64,000 nt of DNA from positions 1,116,001 through 1,180,000 of the forward strand of contig NZ_CP110854.1 of NCBI RefSeq assembly GCF_027594745.1. Direction: 5' to 3'. The position numbers and the translations under genes were made by a program. The stretch is from Saprospira grandis (lineage in GTDB: Bacteria > Bacteroidota > Bacteroidia > Chitinophagales > Saprospiraceae). This document shows, piece after piece, positions 8,664 through 17,840 of this stretch. Every line of letters begins with the position of its first letter. Within the stretch, counting starts at the first letter, position 1. The notes beneath the pieces were generated by a model. It was not told the DNA's origin, made no database searches, and worked only from the letters and a program-made list of their open reading frames with translations.

Positions 8664-9728
8664 ATGTCTAGATTATTATTTTTACCCTTACTCTTATTCT
8701 TCTTCTACCAACCGGCAGAAGCTCAACTAATGAACCGTCTTAAGAATAAGGCAAAGGCTGGTGTTGCAGGCGTGAAGGCCCAACCCAAAGCCCCAGAAGA
8801 TGTCAAAAAACTTTCTGTAGAAGAGCGTCGCGCACTTTATGCAAAAAATGAAAACTACCAAGTTGTGGTTGGCAACCTGCGCTTTCCCGCCAAAGATGGC
8901 CGAGCAGAATCAGAGGTAGCAGGTGCGGCCTTTGCGGCCAAAATGCCCAATGCCAACTCTATTGACTTGGCTGCGCCCTTAGAGCAAGAAGATCTCATCA
9001 AGTTTGTGAGCTTTCCCGAAACTAAAGACTGGGTAGGTGCTGGCGAACAATTTTACTCTATTGTAGAAATGAGCTGCTTTATTTATGACCAAGAGGCTCA
9101 AAAAAGCTATAATCCCGGCCAATATCAAAAAGCGGGAAGAATGCTACAAATGGCTGATGGTAGCTGGATCGTTTATGTGGTCCAAATGCAATCTGCCAGA
9201 GAGTTTGGCCCAGTAGAAATGGTAGCCGCTGGCGCAAAAACAGAAGCCAAAGCCCAGGAGTTGTTCAAGGCCCAAAGCTCTATCGATAAAGCCGAGGCCG
9301 TAGAAGCTAAAATTAGAGCCTATATGGCTGCCGAAGAAGCCAAGCAACTAGAAGCCCGCCGACAGGCTGCCGCCAAAGTGCAAGTGCCTAAAAAAGGCGC
9401 TATGGATAAAAATAGCGACCTCCGCGCTTTGTCTAAAAAATACTTGACTGAGCTTTGCGAAAAAGACGGCACTCCCCTACTCTATTTTCACCTAGAGTCT
9501 AATGACTGGACCCCCTACATGAACCAACTCACCTCTAAGCCTTTTTACCGCTGGTGTAAGGGTGCTTTTGTTCAGAAGAATAAAGATGGTAGCTGTATGC
9601 TTCATGGCTTTACGCTCAAGCAGCGTTATGTGGGTGGAAAATACCATACAGAGATTGAATTTGGTGGCGTTATCCAGGGCCAAGTGCCTTATGGTAGCTA
9701 CATCAGCTGCGATAATATTCCGAAATAA
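8664..9728 (+). CDS. Secreted protein of unknown function
   Basis: This 354-residue protein has a signal peptide (1-20, ending AEAQ), then a Lys/Ala-rich segment (residues 22-45). A globular region follows with a helical Ala/Glu-rich stretch around residues 190-235 (KAEAVEAKIRAYMAAEEAK), and a Cys-containing C-terminal domain. I do not recognise it. A good terminator lies 25 bases after the stop, so it is probably a single-gene unit. Confidence 0.65.
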   Translation: MSRLLFLPLLLFFFYQPAEAQLMNRLKNKAKAGVAGVKAQPKAPEDVKKLSVEERRALYAKNENYQVVVGNLRFPAKDGRAESEVAGAAFAAKMPNANSIDLAAPLEQEDLIKFVSFPETKDWVGAGEQFYSIVEMSCFIYDQEAQKSYNPGQYQKAGRMLQMADGSWIVYVVQMQSAREFGPVEMVAAGAKTEAKAQELFKAQSSIDKAEAVEAKIRAYMAAEEAKQLEARRQAAAKVQVPKKGAMDKNSDLRALSKKYLTELCEKDGTPLLYFHLESNDWTPYMNQLTSKPFYRWCKGAFVQKNKDGSCMLHGFTLKQRYVGGKYHTEIEFGGVIQGQVPYGSYISCDNIPK

Positions 9729-9753
9729 TAGGTTTTCGGTTTGATGATGAAAA

Positions 9754-9777
9754 GGGAGCTTAGGCTCCCTTTTTTTT
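9754..9777 (+). terminator. Rho-independent terminator
   Basis: Stem GGGAGC / GCTCCC with loop TTAG, followed by eight T. It terminates the secreted protein gene ending at 9728. Confidence 0.88.
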
Positions 9778-9811
9778 GGTCCATTTTTGCGCCTAGAGGA
9801 GCGAAGCGACT

Positions 9812-9945
9812 GGCCCAGCGCTGCGGAGTGGGTGGCCGAAGGCCAGACCCAAGCCGCCGCAGGCGGCTGCAGGGCCGAACAGACCTGTGAGCCCCGCAGC
9901 ATAGCGGCGGCCGACCGAGGCGCAGCCGAGCCGGCCGCGGGCCCC
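9812..9945 (-). repeat. GC-rich modular element, family C
   Basis: On the minus strand it starts GGGGCCCGCGGCCGGCTCGG and runs through CGCCGCTATGCTGCGGGGC, CTCGGCCCTGC and GGTCTGGCC to CAGCGCTGGGCC. Its inner palindromes differ from those of families A and B, while the central CTCGGCCCTGC block is shared. Confidence 0.83.
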
Positions 9946-10018
9946 AAAGCATAAAAAAATAACCAACCCTAATGCTAGAGTTGGTTATTCTTATGTCTAG
10001 AGAAGTAGAAAATTTATC

Positions 10019-11272
10019 CTAAAGACCAAAAGCCTTTTTGATATCTTCTACACGGTCCAAACGCTCCCAAGTGAAGGTTTCCACTTGGCGTTTTTCCCAG
10101 CCCTGAGGCGTCAATACTTCTACCTCTTTCATTTCTGAAGGGCGGCCCATGTGACCATAAGCAGCAGTTTCAGAATAGATAGGATTGCGTAGGCCGAGGT
10201 TGCGAATTACGGCAGAAGGGCGAAGATCGAACAAAGAAGAAAGCGTTTTAGCGATTTCCCCATCGTTCATATCTACTTTGGCCGTGCCATAAGTGTCTAC
10301 AAAAAGACCTACGGGCTCGGCTACACCAATGGCGTAAGCCACCTGAACGAGTGCTTGATCAGCAACGCCGGCAGCCACCAAGTTTTTGGCAATGTGGCGA
10401 GTAGCATAAGCAGCAGAACGGTCTACTTTTGAAGGATCTTTACCAGAGAAAGCGCCACCACCGTGGGCACCTTTTCCACCATAAGTATCTACAATGATCT
10501 TGCGGCCGGTCAAACCAGCATCGCCATGAGGACCACCAATAACGAACTTACCTGTGGGGTTGACGTGATAGATGATCTTGTCATCAAAAAGGGCCTGAAT
10601 ACGCTCGGGCAAGCTTGCTTTTACGCGGGGCACCAAGGTTTCGATCACATCCTTTTGGATTTGATCGCGCATGGCTTTTTCCTCTGCAAAATCGTCATGT
10701 TGTGTAGACAAAACGATCGTGTTGATGCGGATCGGCTGATGGTCGTCATTGTACTCAATGGTTACCTGAGACTTGGCATCGGGGCGGAGGTAAGTCATTT
10801 CTTTACCCGCCTTGCGAATGTCTGCCAACTCTCTCAACAAACGGTGAGAAAGGTCTAGGGCCAAAGGCATGTAGTTATCGGTTTCGTTGGTGGCAAAACC
10901 GAACATCATTCCTTGGTCACCAGCGCCCTGCTCCTCTTCTTCACGTCCCACATCTACGCCCTGCGCAATATCGGCAGATTGTTCGTGGATAGCAGACATG
11001 ATTCCGCAAGAGTTGTAATCAAATTGATATTCAGCCTTAGTATAACCGATTTTATGCAAAGTTTTGCGAATCGCTTTTTGGATATCTACATAAGCTTCTG
11101 AGCGAACTTCACCGCCCACAACCACCAAACCTGTGGTCACAAAGCTTTCACAGGCTACCTTAGAACTAGGATCATTGGCCAAAAAAGCATCTAGGATAGC
11201 ATCTGAGATTTGGTCGGCTACTTTATCGGGATGCCCCTCAGAGACCGACTCTGATGTGAACAAATATGGCAT
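10019..11272 (-). CDS. metK: S-adenosylmethionine synthetase
   Basis: This is 417 residues, the family length. Diagnostic motifs are ESVSEGHPDK at the N-terminus, GDQGMMFGFA and GGGAFSGKDPSKVDRSAAY. It makes S-adenosylmethionine from ATP and methionine in the cytoplasm. A separate promoter must lie in 11273-11437, where I recognise no SAM riboswitch by eye. It is followed by the family C repeat. Confidence 0.98.
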   Translation of the reverse strand: MPYLFTSESVSEGHPDKVADQISDAILDAFLANDPSSKVACESFVTTGLVVVGGEVRSEAYVDIQKAIRKTLHKIGYTKAEYQFDYNSCGIMSAIHEQSADIAQGVDVGREEEEQGAGDQGMMFGFATNETDNYMPLALDLSHRLLRELADIRKAGKEMTYLRPDAKSQVTIEYNDDHQPIRINTIVLSTQHDDFAEEKAMRDQIQKDVIETLVPRVKASLPERIQALFDDKIIYHVNPTGKFVIGGPHGDAGLTGRKIIVDTYGGKGAHGGGAFSGKDPSKVDRSAAYATRHIAKNLVAAGVADQALVQVAYAIGVAEPVGLFVDTYGTAKVDMNDGEIAKTLSSLFDLRPSAVIRNLGLRNPIYSETAAYGHMGRPSEMKEVEVLTPQGWEKRQVETFTWERLDRVEDIKKAFGL

Positions 11273-11437
11273 TATTTCTCGCTAATTTAAAGTTGTTCAA
11301 AAAATATGCAAAGGGCCAAATTTGTCTTTTGGGCGGCCTTCGCTTCATAAATGCAGCAAAGATATAAATTTCTGCAAAGGAAGTTAAGCCCGCCCCTATT
11401 TTGCTAGAAAAAAAGCTGAGGAACAAGCGCCAAGCAA

Positions 11438-12946
11438 TCAAAAATCAAAGGCCCGAGCAAAACAAGCCTCGGCCCAGTTTATTTCTTCCTGCTCAAAATG
11501 ACGAAATTCTTTTTTTAAGGCTCTTTTTGATAAACGCCCCTGATTCTGTTTTAAAAATTGATGCAATAAACTTATTTCAGCATCTGAGAGCTCCATTTTT
11601 TCTAGCAGCCCTCTTTTAAAGCAATCATAAGCTGCCAAGTAAGCCAATTCTTTGGGAAGCAGTTCGGCCTTAATTTGCGCCAAACAACTACAAAAAAACT
11701 GAGCTTGCCGACTAACATCAAAGTAGCGATAGTAGTCTGCCGTCTCATTGCTAATCAAGACATTATGATCTGCCGATTCCCGCCATTCTATAAAAGATAA
11801 AACTGCAGCAGAATAGCTGCTGAGCGCCTGATGATATCCTTTTAAATCATTAAGTATAGCTGCTGATATAGGCCAAACAGAAGTCTGTACGCCCCTAGCC
11901 CCCAATATATGATGAAAAAGATAACGATGTAAACGCCCATTTCCATCAACAAAAGGATGAATGAAGACAAAGGCAAAAGCCATTTCTGCAGCCAATAAAA
12001 CCAAGGGAAACTCTTTCTCCTCTAAATATTCATAACTAGCCAAATAACAAGCTAATAGATCCTCTAGATCCGAAGCTTTTGCAGAAATATGCTCTGGCAT
12101 CGGCTGCCCTGTTGCCCAATCATGCTCTCCTATAAATCCCTCTTGCTGACGTATACCTAATGCCCGCTTTTGCTTGCCCCCCAAAACAACAGTTTGCAAC
12201 TCTTCTAATAAAGAAATCGACAAGGGCTGCTGCCCCGCTTGCCCCAACAAACGAGCCCAGGCCCAAGCCTGATTTGCCCTAGGCCGCTCTCCTTCTATAG
12301 AAAAGGAAGCCCTAGAATCTTTTAAGACTAAATAGGCGCTCGCTCGCTCCAAATCTGCGGAATTAAAATTATTCGTCCAGCTAGAAAAACCCTCTGCTAT
12401 ACAGTCATCTAGTTCTTGGCTCCGAAATATTAAAGGGCAAAAGCCTGGCAATCCTGGCAAATTATTCAAAATCCTATGCCGTGCAGAACGCTCTGGCCGA
12501 ACCCCATACTGCAAATGCTCATCCAACAATAAGCAATAGTTTCCCCGCTTCAAATCATCTAAAGGCAAATGCTGGCCCATTAACCATTCATACAAAAACC
12601 AAATCTTTCGACTGTATTTCCCCCCTGGCGCCAAAGCCAAAAATGCTAATAGCTCTTTTTCTGCTATAGTCTCAAACAGCTTTTTGAAAAAAAGCAAGTT
12701 GATGCCTTCATATTTTAAAGCAAATACCAATTGCGACCATAAATCATCCTCTGGCTGATAACGAACAGAAAAAACTCGCCAAGCTTCCGTTTCATATTGT
12801 CGATGCTTCAAACTAATTAAAGCCAATTTCTCAGGATAAGGAACTGCTAATCCTAAAGCATTGATAATAGCCCCATAACCCACTAAATAGCCCTCTTCAG
12901 CAGCAGCACGCCCCCGAAAAACAGTTATCCTTGATGAATATTGCAT
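11438..12946 (-). CDS. Fic-domain protein (class II, predicted AMPylator)
   Basis: This is 502 residues. The Fic active-site motif HPFVDGNGRLHR is complete at residues 330-341 (catalytic His330). An inhibitory motif of the (S/T)xxxE(G/N) type, SFSIEG, sits at about 214-219, before the Fic core, which defines class II. Fic enzymes usually transfer AMP from ATP to a hydroxyl of a target protein. The inhibitory glutamate suggests an auto-repressed state without a separate antitoxin. An N-terminal region of about 200 residues and a C-terminal helical region of about 110 are unassigned. Base composition looks more AT-rich than metK, consistent with an accessory gene. Confidence 0.88.
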   Translation of the reverse strand: MQYSSRITVFRGRAAAEEGYLVGYGAIINALGLAVPYPEKLALISLKHRQYETEAWRVFSVRYQPEDDLWSQLVFALKYEGINLLFFKKLFETIAEKELLAFLALAPGGKYSRKIWFLYEWLMGQHLPLDDLKRGNYCLLLDEHLQYGVRPERSARHRILNNLPGLPGFCPLIFRSQELDDCIAEGFSSWTNNFNSADLERASAYLVLKDSRASFSIEGERPRANQAWAWARLLGQAGQQPLSISLLEELQTVVLGGKQKRALGIRQQEGFIGEHDWATGQPMPEHISAKASDLEDLLACYLASYEYLEEKEFPLVLLAAEMAFAFVFIHPFVDGNGRLHRYLFHHILGARGVQTSVWPISAAILNDLKGYHQALSSYSAAVLSFIEWRESADHNVLISNETADYYRYFDVSRQAQFFCSCLAQIKAELLPKELAYLAAYDCFKRGLLEKMELSDAEISLLHQFLKQNQGRLSKRALKKEFRHFEQEEINWAEACFARAFDF

Positions 12947-13025
12947 ACAAAACAGCTTATTTTATGAAAAGTGCATACAATTTAAGGCTTAAGTTGTAAA
13001 AATACTATCATTAGTTTCTTTTTTT

Positions 13026-13164
13026 GGGGCTGCCCCGCCCTGCGGGCGGGTCGGGCTGTGTCGTGGCTCGCAGGTCTGCTCGGCCCTGCGGCGCAAAGCG
13101 CCTTGGTCTGCGGCTGCGCCGCCCCACTTTCCATCCCTCAGCCGATGCAGGCCAAGGCCTGCAT
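13026..13164 (+). repeat. GC-rich modular element, family B
   Basis: GGGGCTGCCCCGCCCTGCGG, TCGGGCTGTGTCGTGGCTCG, GGTCTGCTCGGCCCTGCGG and TTTCCATCCCTCAGCC occur in order, with a terminal hairpin (ATGCAGGCC / GGCCTGCAT). It lies in the divergent gap between fic and msrB. Confidence 0.87.
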
Positions 13165-13221
13165 AAAAGCGGCAGGCTATCGCCTATTTTAATATAAAGC
13201 GGGCCACAGCCCGCTTTGAAT

Positions 13222-13334
13222 TGGACCAATTTGGCCCAGGCCGCCCGAGGGATTCCCCTAAGGAATCCCGCAGAGGGCTGAGTGGGCGGGTCATCAGTAC
13301 GGATGAGGAGCGAAGCGAGGAATAGCGCTTTGGG
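13222..13334 (-). repeat. Intergenic element, family D
   Basis: A different repeat type with GAGGGATTCC, a CCTAAGGAATCCCGCAGAGG block, TGGGCGGGTCAT and GGATGAGGAGCGAAGCGAGG. Related copies occur at 21569-21660 and 52316-52411. It sits directly upstream of msrB, in tandem with a family B element. Confidence 0.8.
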
Positions 13335-13375
13335 CCAACCAAAAGCAGAAAAGACTGTTTAAGGAAAAAAACGCC

Positions 13376-13771
13376 ATGAAAAAAGTAGAAAAAACCGAGG
13401 CCCAATGGAGGGCCCAACTTCAGCCAGAAGAGTACCGCATTTTGCGACAAGCAGGTACCGAACGCCCCTTTACGGGAACCTATTACCAAGAAGAGCGCCC
13501 TGGCCAATATAGCTGCAAAGCCTGCAATTGGCCCCTCTTTGATGCCCAACAAAAATATCACTCGGGCTGTGGCTGGCCCAGCTTCTGGACCGAGCTAGGC
13601 AGCGCCAACATCATCCAACGGCCAGATTATAGCCATGGCATGCAACGCATCGAGCTGCTTTGCCCCCAATGCGAATCGCATCTGGGCCATATCTTTAATG
13701 ATGGGCCAGCCCCTACGGGCCTTCGCTATTGTATCAATTCGGCTAGCCTGAACTTTAGCCCCAAAGAATAA
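13376..13771 (+). CDS. msrB: Peptide methionine-R-sulfoxide reductase
   Basis: This 131-residue single-domain MsrB has the expected length. Two CxxC zinc-binding pairs are visible (CKAC and CPQC), as are CGWPSFW and the catalytic cysteine in GLRYCINSASL. It reduces methionine-R-sulfoxide in proteins using thioredoxin. No signal peptide is present, so it is cytoplasmic. It is followed within 10 bases by a family B repeat. Confidence 0.97.
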   Translation: MKKVEKTEAQWRAQLQPEEYRILRQAGTERPFTGTYYQEERPGQYSCKACNWPLFDAQQKYHSGCGWPSFWTELGSANIIQRPDYSHGMQRIELLCPQCESHLGHIFNDGPAPTGLRYCINSASLNFSPKE

Positions 13772-13781
13772 GGTCCAAGGA

Positions 13782-13936
13782 GGAGGCGAAGCCGCCGAAA
13801 AGGCGCGCAGCGCCTCGGCTGAGGGGCTGTAGCAGGGCCGCCAAAGGCGGCAGACCAAAGCGCTGAAAGCGCTGCAGGGCCGAGCGAACAGCGAGCTGCG
13901 CAATGGCCCGACCCGAGCGAAGCGAGGGGCAGCCCC
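13782..13936 (-). repeat. GC-rich modular element, family B (divergent)
   Basis: On the minus strand it opens GGGGCTGCCCCTCGCTTCGC, then TCGGGCCATTGCGCAGCTCG, CTCGGCCCTGCAGCGC and GGTCTGCC, ending CCCTCAGCCGAGGCGC. It sits between convergent genes. The usual TTTCCATCCCTCAGCC end is shortened. Confidence 0.78.
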
Positions 13937-13944
13937 AAATCCTC

Positions 13945-14424
13945 CTACAACTTAATTTCAGTCAGAATTTCCCATTCATTGGGCCGAGGAGCCGTATGCA
14001 CCAGCTGCAGGCGGTCAAAATGTAGCGGAATCGTCTGGCCCTTGCTTTCTTCATTAAAAATGGGCAGGGCCCCATACAAAAAGCTCAGCTGTGGCACAAA
14101 AGGATGCAACTCCAGATGTTCAAAAAGCTGCTGGGCCTCCGCTCGGAGCTGGTCGATCTTAGAATTTGCTTGCTTATTAAGAAAAAGGCAGCGATAATAG
14201 GCCTCTAGCTCGCCACAGGGATGAAAATCTAGGGCAATGGGCAGTAGCTCCTCGGCCCAAGCCGCCAACTTTGGCGCAAGCAGCTCGGCTGGCTCTAGTA
14301 AGCCAGACAAAAGCGTTAGGTGGGGGCAAAAACGCGGCGAATCATCTAAGCTCGATAGGGCCTTAATGTGTTGGGCCAACTGCCGATAAGCCTGATGATT
14401 AGGGATTAACCAAAGAGAAAGCAT
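13945..14424 (-). CDS. 2H phosphoesterase (2'-5' RNA ligase / cyclic phosphodiesterase)-like protein with one catalytic His replaced
   Basis: This 159-residue protein begins MLSLWLIP and has the first 2H motif HLTLLSG at residues 35-41. The symmetric second motif reads VPQLSFLYG, placing Gln112 where the family has His. Enzymes of this fold hydrolyse or ligate cyclic or 2'-5' nucleotide phosphates and need both histidines. The fold match is good (length, two-lobed symmetry, YRCLFL strand), but activity is doubtful. No operon partner is visible. Confidence 0.65.
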   Translation of the reverse strand: MLSLWLIPNHQAYRQLAQHIKALSSLDDSPRFCPHLTLLSGLLEPAELLAPKLAAWAEELLPIALDFHPCGELEAYYRCLFLNKQANSKIDQLRAEAQQLFEHLELHPFVPQLSFLYGALPIFNEESKGQTIPLHFDRLQLVHTAPRPNEWEILTEIKL

Positions 14425-14505
14425 AGCAAATTGTGATTAGGGAAAGGAAGATACAAACTTATTAGGGAAAATTACCCCCCTCTTCGGTCCTTAAAGAGTT
14501 TTGTT

Positions 14506-14513
14506 TAAATTTG
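14506..14513 (+). promoter_or_regulatory. Bacteroidota-type -7 box (TAAATTTG)
   Basis: A perfect TAnnTTTG box about 37 bases before the ATG at 14550. A longer reading from 14511 would overlap this box, which supports the later start for the GlmU-like gene. Confidence 0.6.
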
Positions 14514-14549
14514 CGGGCAATTTCATCTCCTCAAATACAGGCTTTTATC

Positions 14550-15749
14550 ATGCTCAACATCATCTTATTTAGTAATGAGGCCCAACGCATCCGTTTGCGC
14601 CCATTTAGTTATAGCCGCCCCATTGGCGCTTTTCGTTTGGGGATAGACTGCTTGGCGGAAAAATGGCAGGCCTTGCTTGGCGGAGAGGTCTCGCATTTTA
14701 CGGCCCCTTATTTGGCCCAAAAATATCCCTGCCAATTTGAAGAGGAAAACTTATTGGTTCGGGCTACCGTCCTTCCCTCTGCAGATTTGATTTTGGCCAT
14801 TGAGCAGCTTCAACTGGGCGAAAGCCTAGCCGATGCCCAAGGGCAATCTATTGCTTTGAAGCTGAACTGCCTAGCGGCCCAACAATATTTGGCGGGCCAA
14901 TTGCTCGAGCCGCCCATTCAGCAAAACTACCTAGGCGAATTAGTCGAGTTAAAAGGACCTTGGGACCTCTTTCAGCTCAATGATGATCAGCTTCGGCAAG
15001 ACTTTGATCGCCTGAAGGGCCAGGGCCAAAAACTTTCGGCTAGCAACCGTTTGATTGGGCCAGAAGATCAGCTCTATATTCATCCAAGCGCCCATGTAGA
15101 AGGCAGTATTTTGAATACCCAAACGGGGCCTATCTATATTGGTCCCAAGGCTCAGGTATTAGAGGGATGTATGTTGCGTGGACCGATTGCGCTAAACGAG
15201 GGGGCCGTCCTGAAAATGGGTGCTAAGGTCTATGGCGCAACAACTCTGGGCCCTTATGCTAAAATGGGCGGAGAAATCAGTAATGTCAATGTCTTTGGCT
15301 ACTCGAACAAAGGACATGACGGATTTTTGGGCAATGCCGTTTTGGGCGAATGGTGCAACCTGGGTGCAGATACCAATAGCTCCAACCTCAAAAACAACTA
15401 TGGTAAAGTCAAAGTATGGAACTACGCCCAAGAGCAATTTGAGCAAACCGACTTACAATTTTGTGGGCTGCTGATGGGCGACCACAGCAAAACGGGCATC
15501 AATAGTATGCTCAATACGGCCACTACCGTAGGCTTTTCGGCCAACCTCTACGGGGCCGACTTCCCCGAAAAGTTTATCCCTTCTTTTGCCTGGGGCAGCA
15601 AAAACAACTGGCAAAGCTATAGCCTCGATAAAGCCATGCAAACCGCAGAGCGGATGATGCAACGCCGCAATATCCCCTTTGATGAAAAAGAAAGCCAGCT
15701 TTTTGAACAGCTTTTCCTACGGACCAAAAACTATCGAAAATGGGAGTAG
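14550..15749 (+). CDS. Bacteroidota-type GlmU: UDP-GlcNAc diphosphorylase / glucosamine-1-phosphate N-acetyltransferase-like
   Basis: From the ATG at 14550 this is 399 residues beginning MLNIILFSNEAQRIRLRPFS. The N-terminal half is a divergent nucleotidyltransferase. From about residue 170 there are left-handed beta-helix hexapeptides (IYIGPKAQVLEG, AKMGGEISNVNVFG). The motif GHDGFLGNAVLGEWCNLGAD matches the alternative bacterial GlmU group known from Bacteroidota. It would supply UDP-GlcNAc for the cell wall. The earlier start at 14511 lies in the promoter and is rejected. Its end overlaps the next gene by 10 bases. Confidence 0.82.
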   Translation: MLNIILFSNEAQRIRLRPFSYSRPIGAFRLGIDCLAEKWQALLGGEVSHFTAPYLAQKYPCQFEEENLLVRATVLPSADLILAIEQLQLGESLADAQGQSIALKLNCLAAQQYLAGQLLEPPIQQNYLGELVELKGPWDLFQLNDDQLRQDFDRLKGQGQKLSASNRLIGPEDQLYIHPSAHVEGSILNTQTGPIYIGPKAQVLEGCMLRGPIALNEGAVLKMGAKVYGATTLGPYAKMGGEISNVNVFGYSNKGHDGFLGNAVLGEWCNLGADTNSSNLKNNYGKVKVWNYAQEQFEQTDLQFCGLLMGDHSKTGINSMLNTATTVGFSANLYGADFPEKFIPSFAWGSKNNWQSYSLDKAMQTAERMMQRRNIPFDEKESQLFEQLFLRTKNYRKWE

Positions 15750-16405
15750 CCGTCACAAAAAAGCCCAACTTCTTAAAAAAAATAGCCAGCTACTTCTATA
15801 GCTTCCTTTTAGAGCAGGCAGAAAGCCCCATTAGCGGCCCTCTAGAACTGCACTACCGCCAAGGGCGCTATATGTTGAGTACAGCCCATGCAATTTATTC
15901 TTATGAAGACCTCTATCACAATTTTCGGCTAGCTTTTGACTACCTGCAGCCCGAAAAAAAAGGCATCCAATCGGTCCTTATTTTAGGTTTTGCCATGGGC
16001 AGTATTTGTCAGCTCCTTGAAAATAGAGGACTAAAAGCCAACTACTTAGGAGTAGAAATCGATCCCATCATCATCAGTTGGAGTGAACGCTATATTTTAA
16101 GCGAATTATCGGCTAATATTTGCATTCAACAAGCTGATGCGGCCAAGTTTTTGCAAAAAAACACAGACAAGTTTGAGCTGATACTCATTGACCTATTTGT
16201 AGATAATCAGGTCCCTGAAGCCTTCAGAACCATAGACTTTCTACAAAATATTCAGGAACATTTAGCCCCAAATGGGCATATAATATACAACAGTATGTCC
16301 GATCAAAAGGGACATACAGCATTTTTGGAACAATTTCGGCAAGTCTTTCCGAAAATGCACAGCCTAGAAATTGGAAAGAACCAGCTCCTTTTTAATTTTG
16401 CATAA
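15740..16405 (+). CDS. Spermidine-synthase-like SAM-dependent transferase
   Basis: This 221-residue protein has a class I methyltransferase fold: motif I VLILGFAMGSICQLL near residues 79-93, acidic residue after GVEID, and LILIDLFVDN at the end of strand 4. The order and the downstream FL..I...L.P.G pattern resemble spermidine-synthase-like proteins, but the first glycine motif is altered (GFAMGS rather than GGGDG). Its start overlaps the GlmU-like gene by 10 bases, so the two are co-translated. The substrate is unknown. Confidence 0.68.
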   Translation: MGVAVTKKPNFLKKIASYFYSFLLEQAESPISGPLELHYRQGRYMLSTAHAIYSYEDLYHNFRLAFDYLQPEKKGIQSVLILGFAMGSICQLLENRGLKANYLGVEIDPIIISWSERYILSELSANICIQQADAAKFLQKNTDKFELILIDLFVDNQVPEAFRTIDFLQNIQEHLAPNGHIIYNSMSDQKGHTAFLEQFRQVFPKMHSLEIGKNQLLFNFA

Positions 16406-16699
16406 TAAGCTGTCACAAATATTAGGCATTTCACCTAAGTGTAGATTAAAAAATCATTAGGGTGATTGAGGCTCTTGGCAAATAGACTTTTATTCCTTAT
16501 TTTTAATTAAATTAAAATAAAATTCTGAGCTACCTAGCAGTTAGCTAATAAGAAATAGCTGCAAAAAGCCGCCTAATTGCAATTAATTTCTCAAAACTCT
16601 TAATTTTCACGATATTCATTGGCTCAATAGCCCCCAAAACACTCTAAGTCAAGATAGAAATAAAGACAGAAAATCGACACACTTAATATTTTAGGGAAT

Positions 16700-17779
16700 A
16701 TGAAAGCACTGTACAACCAATCACTCTTTAGTTTGCTGCTCCTTTGCAGCCTGCTGTTTTTAGGGAGCAGCTCTAAGCTAGAGGCCAACGACAAGTTTTT
16801 CGATTACCTGCCCAAGTACCGTAAGTTCAATTCCAATTATCAGATTGATAAGATTGAATACCGAGAAAAACGCACGGTAATTTACTTCCGCTTTGTGGTG
16901 GAAGAAGATAATAATGTAGCCTTTTATAGCGGCTCTCACCCCAATGCCTGGTACCTGCGTACACCTCCTCGTATGCGAGGCATTGAGGTGCAGTTCAAAT
17001 TGATGGAAATCACCGACATCCGCGTCAATAATGAGGTAAAAGTAGATATCCTCAAAGATATTCCAGAAATCGAATACGAAATGAAAAGAGGCGATGTAGT
17101 GACCTGCGAAATGCACTTTGCCCGCATCCCCCACTATATCCGTATGCTCGACCTTATTGAAGGTGCCGACGGAGATATGGATAACGACCGCTTCAATTGT
17201 TTCGATATTCTCATCAAAACGGCTCAAAGCCCTCTGCTCGGAAAAGAAAGCGAGGCCCAAAAGAACACCCAACGCTTTGAGTCTACCTTTACTTACCTGC
17301 AACCCAAAACTGCTAGCCAACCCCTAGCCGCCAAAGAAGACAGCCCCAAAGAAGCAAATAATACACATATGGCCGAGCCGATCGACTATCGCCCTCAAGC
17401 CATGACAGACCTAGCCGATATCCGCTGCAATAAACGGGTGATTCTTCCTTCTATATCTTTTAAAGAAGATGCGGTAAACTTCAACGGAAGAGTCCGCGCT
17501 ATGCAGGATATCAAAACACTTCGCCAATATCTAGAAAATTATCCCTCGGCGATTATTCGCCTACACGGACATACCGATATCTTTGGCGATGATATTCGAA
17601 ATCTTCAACTCTCTAGAGAACGGGCCATGGCCGTTAAACTAGAACTAGTCAAAATGGGCATCGACCGCGATCGTATCGAGATCCTATTCTACGGAGGAAG
17701 ACAACCCCTCCAAGGCCTAGAAGAAGGCGGTGTAGCAAACAGAAGGGTGGAAGCAGAAGCCATCTGTACCGACCAATAA
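16700..17779 (+). CDS. OmpA-domain envelope protein
   Basis: This is 359 residues with a signal peptide (1-29). An N-terminal beta-rich region (residues 30-170) of unknown type is followed by a linker, then a C-terminal OmpA/MotB peptidoglycan-binding domain. The OmpA signature RLHGHTDIFGDD...NLQLSRERA is near residues 285-310, and the domain ends ANRRVEAEA. It probably links the outer membrane to peptidoglycan. The 294-base gap upstream (16406-16699) is AT-rich with no gene seen. A strong terminator follows. Confidence 0.82.
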   Translation: MKALYNQSLFSLLLLCSLLFLGSSSKLEANDKFFDYLPKYRKFNSNYQIDKIEYREKRTVIYFRFVVEEDNNVAFYSGSHPNAWYLRTPPRMRGIEVQFKLMEITDIRVNNEVKVDILKDIPEIEYEMKRGDVVTCEMHFARIPHYIRMLDLIEGADGDMDNDRFNCFDILIKTAQSPLLGKESEAQKNTQRFESTFTYLQPKTASQPLAAKEDSPKEANNTHMAEPIDYRPQAMTDLADIRCNKRVILPSISFKEDAVNFNGRVRAMQDIKTLRQYLENYPSAIIRLHGHTDIFGDDIRNLQLSRERAMAVKLELVKMGIDRDRIEILFYGGRQPLQGLEEGGVANRRVEAEAICTDQ

Positions 17780-17801
17780 GCCAGACTATTCCGCAATCAA
17801 A

Positions 17802-17836
17802 AGCAGCTATTCCTATTCAGGAATAGCTGCTTTTTT
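17802..17836 (+). terminator. Rho-independent terminator
   Basis: A 12-bp stem (AGCAGCTATTCC / GGAATAGCTGCT) with a six-base loop and T-run, ending the OmpA-domain gene. Confidence 0.9.
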
Positions 17837-17840
17837 CGTT

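Noticed and set aside
9492..9952. Open frames of 151 and 84 codons on the minus strand
   Set aside because: They combine antisense of a secreted protein gene with a family C repeat and show no protein-like composition.
11273..11437. Possible SAM riboswitch before metK
   Set aside because: No recognisable SAM-I or other SAM aptamer pattern is visible by eye; only an AT-rich leader is seen.
14511..14549. Earlier start for the GlmU-like gene
   Set aside because: It overlaps the TAAATTTG promoter box, and the family begins at MLNIILFSNEA.
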